The notes under the pieces are model-generated. The model was not told the origin of the DNA and ran no database searches. It saw only the letters and a list, made by a program, of their open reading frames with translations. A stretch of 64,000 bases of DNA from Toxonevra muliebris (taxonomy: Eukaryota > Arthropoda > Insecta > Diptera > Pallopteridae), in assembly GCA_963691655.1 (NCBI GenBank), contig OY829327.1, positions 57,238,079 through 57,302,078 of the forward strand. Reading direction: 5' to 3'. Positions within the stretch are counted from its first letter, which is position 1. Every line of letters begins with the position of its first letter. The position numbers and the translations under genes are program-made. Shown piece after piece: positions 35,641-46,183 of the stretch.

Positions 35641-38600
35641 TTATTTCGTTAACAAATCCGCAATTTGCTCATCAGTATTTTCTTGAAATTTTTCTCTAAT
35701 AAAGTGATACTGAACATCAATATATTTTGTTCTTTTGTGGAAAACAGGATTTTTGATTAATCGAATCGCGCTTTGATTATAAATATAGAATTTTACTTTC
35801 AAACTCGTCTTTAGTGATAATTCGGAAACCAATCCTTTCAGCCAGATTAATTGCCAAACACGCTGCCATGTATTCGGATTCTGTTGACGATGTTGCTACC
35901 GACTGTTGTCTTATCGATGCCCAACTTATGACACCAGAACCAATGTGAAAATTGTAACCACTTGTCTAACCACCACTATCTCCTGCATAATCGGCGTCAC
36001 TATAACCAACAAAATCAAATTCATTATTACTTTTGTAAATGATACCTGCACTAATTGTGGCCTTTATATATTTCATTTCGTTTAACACCATCTACATGTG
36101 CTGAGCTTGGCCGCTCCAAACATCGACTAACAACCCCAACTGCGTAGCTCATGTCCGGTCTGGTTCCGGCTGACAAATACATCAAACTACCAACGGCTTC
36201 ACGATATGGATATGTGTCATCGTGTTTGTCATTCACAAAGTCCCCAAGATTTTGGTTGCAGTCCATTGGAGTTGATACGATTTTGCTTTTTATCATACCA
36301 AAACGATGCAACACTTTTTCAGCATAAGCCTTTTGATGTATATAAATTGAATTATCTGGTAACTGCTCAATTTCAATACCGAGGGAACACATTTTCCTTA
36401 AAATCTTTCACTTCGAAATGTTCTCGCAGGTATGAAATCAATAAATCAATCTCATTTGCATTATTCGTTGCTATCAATCCATCATCAACATAGATGGCGA
36501 TAATTGTCATCTTGTCGGCTTTGTTGCGAACAAACACACACGAGTCGGAATCACTTGTCTTGAAATCAAAATCATTCCAGCTTAAGGCCATACAAGCTTT
36601 TAACTAGTTTACACACGCGACCAGTATTGTCATCATAACCAATCGGCTGTTTCATGTATACATTTTCTTTTAGATCACAGTATAAAAATGCTGTCTTAAT
36701 TGCATTCGGTTCATAACTGCCAATAACAAAATTGTACGGTCTCTAAGGTCTCTTCGTAGTCCACACCATACCACCCACGAATTACTAAGCGCGCTTTATA
36801 ACGTTCCATTGTCCCATCAGTGTTTTGTCTAACCTTAAACACCCAACGATTGTCAATCACTCTTTGGTTTTCTGGTGTCTCAACTAAGACCCAAGTGTTA
36901 TTTTTAATCAATGAATTATATTCGTCATCCATTGCACACTTCCACTTTTGCACTTCTGTTGACTTTATTGCTTCTTCATACGTCTCTGGTTCAGTTATGA
37001 TTGCTGAATAACCCGTTTCTATTAATCTATTTGGTGGTCTAATTTCTGATCGTAAATCATATCTTTCGTTGCTTTGTCGATTTGTATTTTGTTCTTGCTC
37101 ACTTGACTCATCACAATTCGTATTATCGTCATTTGATAAATAATTTTCGTCAACGTTGCTATTCTCGTTCTCGACTTCATCTCGAATCACGTACTTCGCT
37201 TCCATTTCATTGAACCGAACATCGCAGCTGAGAATAACCTTTTGACAGCTTTGATCGTATAAACGAAAATTCTTGATTGTGGGCTCAAATCCAACTAAAA
37301 ATACCTTTTTTGCTTTTGGATCCCACTTCTTACGACCTGTTTGCTTTGGAATTTACACAAAACACTCCGTACCAAATATTTTTATGTGACCCAAATGTGG
37401 TTTTCGATTAAACCAGCTTTCATACGGTGTGCTACCAATACACTTGCTATTTGTTGTGCGATTTACAAATATGTTGCTGTGCGCACTGCTTTAGGCCACA
37501 AAGATTTTGGCAAACCACTTGCAATAAGCATAGTCCTTGTACTTTCCTGAATCGTTCGATTCTCCCGTTCAACTCGACCGTTTTGCTCTGAAGTATACGC
37601 TGTTATATATTCAATTTGAATGCCTTCATTTTTCATCAGCTTTTTAACTGCATGATTGATAAATTCAGTTCCATTATCAAAACGAAAATGCTTTATGCGA
37701 ATACCGTTCACATTATGAACCATTGGAATGAATGAACTCAAACATTCATATACCTCATTTTTTGACTTTAGCAGGTACGTGCAACGAAAAGTGTTAGCTT
37801 CGTCTTTAATCAGCATGAAATAACGAATACCTCCAATTCCAATTTCTTTTATTGATCCGCATAAATCTGCATGCATGTATTTCCCCTTAATCGATGGTCG
37901 CTCGCTCGATTTTACATGTGATGATCTTGTCATTTTTCCAAACTGACAGTCATCGCAGAAGAATTTATCACTGTTTGATAAATTTACGCCGTAACTAGAC
38001 CATCTCTGCACATTTTCTTAATTGTATCAACGTTAACATGCCCCAGACGTCGATGCCAATGTTGAAATAAAACAGCTGCAACGTTTGCATACTCATTTAT
38101 GCGCAGGCGAAAATCCATTTTAATTTGATTAATTTTATAGCGCTTACCGACTGCAACGACTTTCTTCAACACATCAAATACTGTTTCCATCAATCACAAT
38201 TTTCAGGCCTTTGTCTGTTAAAACACCCCAAAAAAGCAAATTTTCTTTAATTTCTGGAACATACAGCACGTTTTTCATACGACGTGGCTCCCACTGATTG
38301 TTGACTCTTGAATCAATTAGAATTGTACCGATCCCCATTATTTTTAAATGACAATTGTTGGCAACTCTCACTGTATTCTTTTCACTTAATTTTTTTAGTT
38401 CTGCATACCATTCTCAATGATATGTCATGTGACTTGACGCGCCCGAATCACCAATCCAATAATCTGTTTCTTTTTCTTCACTTGTGCACGCGATGGAACA
38501 CCAAGCTAATTCATTATTATCTTTGTCTTTTTTACTTTTTTCTGTTTTATTTTTACTTGATAAATTTTGGATTTTAGGACATATTTTATCTTTAGCCCAA

Positions 38601-39304
38601 TGTCCAATTTGACCACACGCATTACATTTTTTCTTTTTCAATTCATCTACATTTGACTTTGGCTAGAAATCTTTTCTTTTTGTTTTTTTTAGCAAAAGCA
38701 ACATCCGATGATGAGGCTTGTTCACCATTTATTCGGCTCAAATTTTCTTCTTCTAACTGTAACGACGACATTAGAGTATTAATTCACTAGTGTTATACCA
38801 TACTATTTTATAATTGTTGAACTTTGCTGGTAAACCAGTTATGATCCGCACCATTTTTAACTTTTCAGATAATTTTTCACCTTGCTGTTCAATTTCAGAT
38901 GCTAACTGATTCACTTTTGCCACATAACTAGCCACTGAATCTTCACTTCTCATTTTTGATGAAAAATATCCTTCATACAAAGTCATGACACAAATTTCGG
39001 AATTCTTTTCATAAACACTGCTTAGTTTATCCATCATTTCTTTCGCCGTTCGGCACGCGAAATTTGCACGTTCACTATCTAATGATTGAATAATAGCATT
39101 CATGGCTTTTCCTTCATTTCGTTCATAAATGTCTTTGTCGGCTGGACTCGCACTCGCAGTTGGCACTTTTCCTCCAATATTATTTGTTAATGTACGTGCT
39201 CTCATGTAAGCGACAATTTGGAATTTTCACAACCGATAATTAGAACCACTCAAAATATGGCCACTGAAATTATTTTCGTGTCTTCTATTTCCAAGCAAAT
39301 CCAT
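35641..39304 (-). pseudogene. Copia-type gag-pol polyprotein, broken
   Basis: The gag start is MDLLGNRRHENNFSG at 39304. An in-frame TGA replaces the conserved Trp of the YR.W motif before gag continues at 39205-38771. Next come a CCHC knuckle (CNACGQIGHW..K), protease WIGDSGASSHM and integrase HRRLGHVN (zinc HHCC start). The integrase catalytic core reads FDNGTEFINH and EQNGRVERENRTIQE, with the third acidic residue in ERENR. RT reads WVFKVRQNTDGTMERYKARL and the YVDDGLI box (about 36500). RNase H ends KNPVFHKRTKYIDVQYHFIR and ADLLTK at 35641. At least six stops or frameshifts break it. Position and strand match the LTRs. Confidence 0.85.
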
Positions 39305-39642
39305 TTTAAAATATTTTTAATAAGAACGGAAAACTCGAAAAAAAACACTTCGAGACTTTTTGATTATTTATTTTACTGTTATGGAAATTCGATAACGATG
39401 ATCATTATCCGGCTTGTGCTTTGAGAGCAGCAACTGTACACGTATTGTTCTTTGTTAACGGTAGTTGACTGTACCCAACAAAACAATGTTTCACAATACA
39501 TGCAACGATGACTTAATATTGCGAAATTCACTTTTAGTCTAAAATAAATGTTTCCAAAATTTCTCAGTTCGCTATGACGAGCAATTTACACGAATCAGTG
39601 ACTTATTACTTTTTTTTTTATTAATTTAATTTATCCAAAGCA

Positions 39643-39660
39643 TTCCTGGGCCCATAACCT
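39643..39660 (-). promoter_or_regulatory. Primer-binding site for the initiator tRNA-Met half
   Basis: The minus strand reads AGGTTATGGGCCCAGGAA just inside the 5' LTR. GGTTATGGGCCCAG is the sequence used by Drosophila copia, complementary to an internal part of initiator tRNA-Met rather than to its 3' end. Confidence 0.85.
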
Positions 39661-39662
39661 AA

Positions 39663-39892
39663 TGAGATTTGGAGTTTTTAATATGCACAATTGGAAACAC
39701 AACTTCTTATATGCTTACAATAAGCTCGCTTTTATGGAGTAGGTTTTTATTGAATATGTACCGAATGAAAGTTGAAATTAGACTGACTTAAAGCTAACGC
39801 TAATACAGAGTAAGAATTTATGTAAGTTATATGTGGTTGAGTGTTGTCAACGTTACAGTTCTAATTCGTTTTTAACAATGCAAATTTCAACA
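39663..39892 (-). repeat. 5' LTR of the copia-type element
   Basis: 230 bases starting (minus strand) TGTTGAAATTTGCATTG and ending AAAACTCCAAATCTCA, close to the 3' LTR. The primer-binding site follows two bases later. Confidence 0.85.
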
Positions 39893-40522
39893 ATTAGTCT
39901 TGAAAGGCCTGTTTTCTCGACTCAACCCACAGGGTTTGCTCCACCAAGGAACAGGAATCTTGGCAAGAGGGGGACAGGCACGCTCAAAGCTAGTCTGAAA
40001 AGAAGAGGTGAGAATTTCTACCGCTGCTTCCAGACCTCCTTGTTACGTAGTTTAGGGGGTAGAGCGCAGCTTAATAAAACCAGTTCTACTCTAAACTTTG
40101 CCCAATCCGTCTTTTTCAAATTTCTTATGAACGTTGAAGGATTAACTTCAACACCATACTAAAACTCGATATACATATCTGTGGTCTGATAAAGAGTCAT
40201 CTCTAAGGACCTTCCAGTTTGCAATTGACAGCACTAACCTTTCATTAGAAAGAGTTAGGTCAATAACCTCGTGTCTAGTAGGTTGAGGGTTGATTCCCAA
40301 CGTTTTGTATTTTTAGCCAGAAGACAGTATGTAGTTGAGAAGATGAGTCCCTCTTACGTTGCACTTGCTGCTGCCCCAGATAACATGCTGTGCATTAGCG
40401 TCACAACATAATATGAGCCCTAAATTCATCCTTTCGCAATACTCCACAAATTCAACAACCATCGCTGGTGGGGGTGGTAAAATTGCACAGTATGGAAGTT
40501 ATTTCTTTTACTTCAAAATATT

Positions 40523-40770
40523 TTTATCGTAAGTGCCACTGTAGTACTGTAATAGCTTTTGATAGTGCCCCCGAAATTATCGTAAGTCCAAAAAAACGTC
40601 TTTTTGGTTTAACGAAGTAGCTATTAATACTTCCAAGTAATGCGTGAGTCGGAATAAAGCTTATATACGAAAAATAATTCCAATTTGTATGTAGAACCAA
40701 CCTAAAGATAACTAAAAAAAACCTTCTCCTGTAAAATTTTATGCTTGGCACTTACGATAATTACGATAAA
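40523..40770. repeat. Small inverted-repeat element (MITE-like)
   Basis: TTATCGTAAGTGCCA at about 40526 and TGGCACTTACGATAA at about 40747 are exact inverted copies, about 250 bases apart. A related CGTAAGTCC word sits inside. No coding content. Confidence 0.4.
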
Positions 40771-41524
40771 ACCGCGGGAAGGGCTCGATGTAAATGAAAT
40801 TTTGTTTTTCTCTCTTTCGCTTCAATAAAATACTTGCCTGGTGCTTACTCACTTCGTTCGTGTTTTATTTTTATTTTTTTTAATTTTAGAAATGGAATCG
40901 GAAGATGCTCAATATGTGTTCCAGTCTCATTTTATTCTTAAAGTGTCATCGAACTTTGATCACAGAGCTAGTTAAAATTAATTCTAGATATCCTATAACT
41001 ATTAAACTTAATACTTGTAGAAAAAACCATGCTCAAAATAACCTTTTCGGTTATATGTGTAATGACTTTGATTCTTTATATGACACTTTTGCATTTCCGA
41101 CTACGTCCAGTATATAAAATTAACTTTATTAAATATTCTCAATCGCTAAAGACCCAATGATTACTAATAATCTGTAGCTGTCTAAAAAATCAAATCTGTA
41201 TTTTTTTATCCTCAATCAGCGCGTTATACGGATAGCATCTGAATTCTTTCGAAACGAGTACGTTTATCAATTATGTTGTCTTATTAAACTTAAATTATAA
41301 ATACATGGAATTAAGCATGCATTATCAGGCCCGCCGGCATGATTTCACCATTTCCACAGTTTTAAAAAAAAATTTTTTTTCTTTAATAATATTTGTTAAT
41401 AAATATATAAGAAAAAATGAATGAACTTCCCGTCTCAATAGCAGGGCTTAAGACCCAAACCCCCCATGTGGGCGATCCTGTTTACACTGCAATGAAGTTT
41501 TGCTCGATAATCGCCAATAGTCAC
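40771..41524. other. 3' flank of the fused aminopeptidase gene
   Basis: No gene is recognised. The 40 bases next to the stop (41485-41524) match those downstream of the gene at 5187, after which similarity stops abruptly. This suggests the original 3' UTR was cut by rearrangement or insertion. Confidence 0.4.
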
Positions 41525-44500
41525 CTAATGTAATAGCATTGCAGCAATGGCAAATAATACTAAGGTGAGTAAAGTGAATGTATTTAAAGAAGCGGCACCG
41601 TCACCGTCACCGACTCTCTTGGATAAATACTGCTTAAAGGCTCCCAAATTTTTACTCGACCACAATAGATTATCTGCAACAGTTTTCTCAGCAGCTTCTA
41701 ATGTAGAAGCGGAATTGCCGAACTTATCTCCATTCTTGGTGTTGAATTTTTTCAAATCCTTTTGTTGGCTTTCCTCAGTGAATCGTGATGCAAGTCCAGA
41801 AATTGCGGAGGCTACAGCTGAATAACCACCCATGCTATGAAAGCGAGAGTAATATAAAAAAACATATTATTTTACAGCTCCAATAAGATATATTAACCTC
41901 TAACTTACGATTCAGCAACGCGTTCGAAGTTGTCAGTTACTAACTTAAAAACTGGACTAACGTTCTCATTATTCTCGGTGTACAGACCAGATAAAGCACT
42001 GGACTTGTCTTGACGACGAACATCTTCCCCCAGGATAATATTGAAGTACTTCTTTACTAATTTTGTATTATTAACACAGCCCAAAGTATTTAAGATCAAG
42101 ATCTGTTCAGTAGCAACAGTTTCACTTTTGTATTTATTGAAGAGTGTATCAAAGTCAGTCTCGCTGCCTTCACGCATGGCTGTACAGTATACCGCCGAAC
42201 GGATATTCACTGGCACCGGTATCGTTTTCATGTTTTGGAAATAGGTTTTAGCTTTTGAGATGCAATCGGAATTACCATATTTGCAGGACCAGGATAGAAT
42301 ATTACCACGATTGTAGATATCCAAAGCGCTATCGTTTGTACTCTCCACAAAACCAAGTTGCTTATAAGCCTTCTCAATCAACTGCCTAATGTGGACACCA
42401 AAATGGTTTGTGTCGGTTCCCAAACGAATGGCCAAAAATGAGTAACCATTGAAAGCAGATGTCCATGGCAAATAATTTATTTCGGTTTCCAAATACTCGA
42501 GTACTGCCAAGGCCAATTCGTACTTAATTACACCAGAGCGTGCAAGATTAAATAGATCATCGACGACTTGAGCTCGATTCAACTCATGGATTCCACTCCA
42601 GTTGTTCGCGGAAAGAGCATGATGAATTTTATGCCAACTAGTTTCGTCATAGTTGACGCGATAGTAACCAGTTTCTTGAATATTGACAATAATCCAATCG
42701 ATCTCGTTGTTTATAGTAATCGCTCTTTCGCTGCTGGTGGCATCAAGGAAGAATTTGGGTTTTGTTGTGTTGAAGTCCTTCTCTTTATCTGTGGTATATG
42801 TAATTGGAACGGTATAAAGTAGAGAAGCATCCGCACCATCATCTTCTTTTAGTAAGAATCGTTTTTGAGAGATTTTGAAGCTTTTCCTATCATCCGCAAC
42901 TGTAATGTGGATTACGGGATACCCAACCTGCTCAGTGAAACTTCTGAAATATGAGTCAGCATTGTTCTTAAATTCTGATGGCCAATAGATGTCTTTCCCC
43001 CAAATATCGAAGAGATTGTCCGGAACTGTGCTTTGTAGTTGACTATAAAATAAAATTTTGTTTATTAAAACGCAAAACAAGGCATGGTCGATTAGATTAC
43101 TCACTATGTTTTTAGATATTCTTGTAAAGAGTTTTTGAAGTTTTCTTCACCCATCACATGTTTAGTCATGCGTATGACTGAAGCGCCCTTACTATATGTA
43201 ATGCTATTAAACATACGACTTAGATCGGCGGGTGTGTTTGTGTTTTCATCGGTCATTGGATTTGTGGCATTTGTTGAATCCATACCCATGACACTTTGAA
43301 CTATGCTTCCAGGAAATTGCATTTCCATTTCAAAATATGGTTCCACCTAAAAATTTAAATGTAAATTTTGGAAAACACTGTTACAACATGTGCGTATACT
43401 TTTTATTAAGTTTTCTAACATGAAACAAAAGGTAGGAGTGACGATGAAATTGTAAATATATGAACTGTTCAATTTAAATTTTAGCTTCTTATTTGTTTGG
43501 TAAAGTAATCCTTTTATGTTCCAAATTAGTAACAGATGCATAAAAGCAAAAAAGAACGACAAATTTAATGAGCGACTATTTCCTCTTGCTTTGCCCAGTT
43601 CCAGCTATTACAAAAAATTATAAATGCATTTTTTCAAAATCGTTATACTTTTGAATTTTGGTAGTTAATAAAAGAGGTGACAACTAATCCATCTAAATCG
43701 ATACCCCATAGTCTTTTAGAATAGTAACAATAATGCTAATATGATACCACAATTACTTGGAGAGTATGATATTTATGAATGGGCGAAAAGCACATACACC
43801 CCGCGCCGTCACTCGCGCGGGTGTATTTTGAGACCCACTGTAGAGCATTTCTGTTTTTTTTTTCTAGGGAATAGATTAAACAAACTTTTCTGAAAGCTTG
43901 GGTTGTATATAGAAAAGTAGTTTCTCAGTTTTCCCAGGAATCTGAATCTGTAGTTTATTTTTGCCAATAGAGTGCGCTTTGGTGCAAAAACATGAATAAT
44001 TCCATATTTTTAGGCAAAGAAGGTCATAAAATCAGATTAAATGTACGTGATATTAATTTTTTTTTTCTTTTCATTAACTTAGACAACTTTCTAAAATACG
44101 TCATTGACGTCACTTTATAAACTCATTAAGGCAAGTCTGTTTCTTTCCATCCTTTAAGAAGTGAACAACAAACTTAAAGTTCTTTCAGTGGAATCGAAAA
44201 AAGTTTACATTTTTTCTACACTTGTGAATTTCACAAAACCTATATTTATATAATAAAAAAACCAAAAAAGTCATTAAGATTACAAAACTCAGTACTAAAA
44301 TAATGCAAAATTCAAAAATAGTTAGGTTTGCGTACTGATTTCAGAATTTTAAAATCAGTTCTTTCAACAAAAAATCCAAGAATCAGTATATGTGCTGACT
44401 AAATCAGTACGTCTGGCTACTCTATGCCCGGCTCAGTGGTTTCTGAGAACAGTAAATTATATCTTTATGTCGAATCACGAATTACAATTTTTTCAGCGAA

Positions 44501-46183
44501 ATCGGTCTTCAATGTTAAACAAGTTTGATGGCCAATACAGCGAAGAAATTGAATAATTTTCAAAAAATGTATTTGTATCTAGAACCTAGGTCAAAAGTTC
44601 TCGAAAAAAAGTAGGTCGTTTCCATTTTTTGTTTCGCTAGATTTTTCCGAAAAAACTTTTTGTAAAAATATGTCCTTAACATTACATGAAATTTGCAGTA
44701 CATTTCACAGCCATCACAATTAACAGAAAAAAATAAATTGAACTGTATTTTGAATTGTTTCATTAATCTAAGTCCTTTTCTAATACACAAAGCTAATTGC
44801 ACAAAAAAAACTAGAATAATATAGTGATTTTAACGTTTTTGTTCCGATTTAAATTTTGGCCCATTTCGCGATACATGTGAAAGGAACGCGCACAGTGAAG
44901 AGCGAAAGCTACTGATTGATTTAACATTTGCGTTTCCCGATGCTATGGGATATATATGAATGGAATTTCGTCGACATAATGCGAAATTCAAAGAATTTAT
45001 TTTTTTCGAGCTTTACTCCTACAGGAAAAATTGGCCATATATGGAATAGCTCAGAACAACTTTCCTACTCACCTTATCTGTGGAAGTATACATAAAATAT
45101 TGGGCGAATCCTTCATTTAACCAAGTATAGCTCCACCAATCACAAGTGACCAGATCACCGAACCATTGGTGAACTTGTTCATGTGTAATTATTGATGCAA
45201 TGGATTGTTTTGCACTTAATGTAGTCGAACCTTCCTCATACAAAAGCGCAGGTTCTCTGTAGGTGAGCAATCCCCAGTTCTCCATAGCTCCTGCAGAGAA
45301 ATCAGGAATGGCTGCCATATGCATTTTATCCACTCCCATATCATAGTAATTGATTCCCATATATTTATCTAATTCAGCTAAAATCTTTTGTCCAACATCG
45401 AAACTGTATTTAGTTTGTGCTTGGTATTCGGATTCAGGTCGTGCAATAACTCCAAAACTACCATTATCAGTTTTACGTTGCTCGAATTCGGAGACAATAA
45501 ACGCGACTAAATAGGTCGACATTTTTGGGAATGTCACATAGACATCAGTTTCATAATCAGTTCCGCTTGGGCTTGTCTCTTTAATACGAGAATTAGCAAA
45601 CGTATTCATACTTTTGTGACGTGTGATGCTCAAGTCATAAGTTGCCTTAAATTTAGGTTCATCGAACGAGGGGAAAGCGCGACGTGCATGATTTGTTGCA
45701 AACTGAGTTGAACCGATCCACCTGAGAACATAAATCTATGTTAATAACTATATAAAATTTTAATTAATAATAATATTTATGTTTTCGTTACTTTGTGTTG
45801 TTATTTTTATCAACATATGAGCTGCGATAGAATCCGTGCATGTCATCGTCCATGGTGCCTTCATAAACGAAGTGTAATATATATGGTTTATTAGCTTCCA
45901 ATGTGTTGGCTAGCTCATATGTAATTTTATCCGTTACCACATTCGGTGAAACTTCCGGCAAATTGATTTTATTAATCGAATTGTCTTTGGCCCAGTATTC
46001 GCGCGTTGTATATTTTAAATTCTTCGAGTGCAACACTACATTCTTCGTAGCAACACTTGAAACAATTTCAATTGTAGCCTCACCATCGAAAGTAAAACGT
46101 CTTATACCATCTGTTTCCAAAAGATATGGCTTCAAAACTATGTTGTAGTTAACTGGTTTAATATCAAGTGGCAGACGATAATC
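41525..46183 (-). other. C-terminal aminopeptidase module of the fused gene
   Basis: Starting at DYRLPLDIKP, 33-40 residues into the usual first exon, this module has lost only its signal peptide and short propeptide. Catalytic motifs are complete. Exon 3 (43346-43105) differs from the paralogues at its start (VEPYFEMEMQFPGSIVQ against VEKDWELEKQF). Exons 5-6 carry small insertions such as GDGDGAAS before the tail. Confidence 0.8.

Larger units (their letters stand above)
35305..39892 (-). mobile_element. Copia-type LTR retrotransposon, degenerate
   Basis: LTRs of about 230 bases flank a minus-strand gag-pol. The ends are TGTTG at the 5' LTR start and ..CCA/..TCA at the 3' ends. The 5' LTR is at the high-coordinate side. 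About a dozen differences separate the LTRs (roughly 95% identity), so the insertion is not recent. Domain order PR-INT-RT-RNaseH and the primer site are those of copia. It is inserted in the LOA element. The flanking bases (ACTAAT and GTATA in element orientation) are not a matching 5-base duplication. Confidence 0.9.
33190..40490 (-). mobile_element. LOA-type non-LTR retrotransposon split by copia and SINE insertions
   Basis: One minus-strand element in three blocks. Block 1 (40490-39893) is endonuclease: CCDANAQHVIWGSS, then RHEVIDLTLSNE and SLSDHRYVYR, the APE-type catalytic box. Block 2 (35304-33829) runs from SETARLVEILKKGQANRLYS through RT: SPGPYGILPVALKEGM, FRPISMMSFLLK, HAHQCGKSCETALQNLVGQI and ANADDVVCLITG, where YADD has become NADD. 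It ends in the start of RNase H (TNGSKTGFG). Block 3 (33506-33190) is the rest of RNase H (VFQAEIFAVINAMGHVIDNG, APGHSGN). The copia-type element lies between blocks 1 and 2 and the SINE between 2 and 3. Many stops and frameshifts, and an expanded G-run at 34157, show it is dead. Confidence 0.8.
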
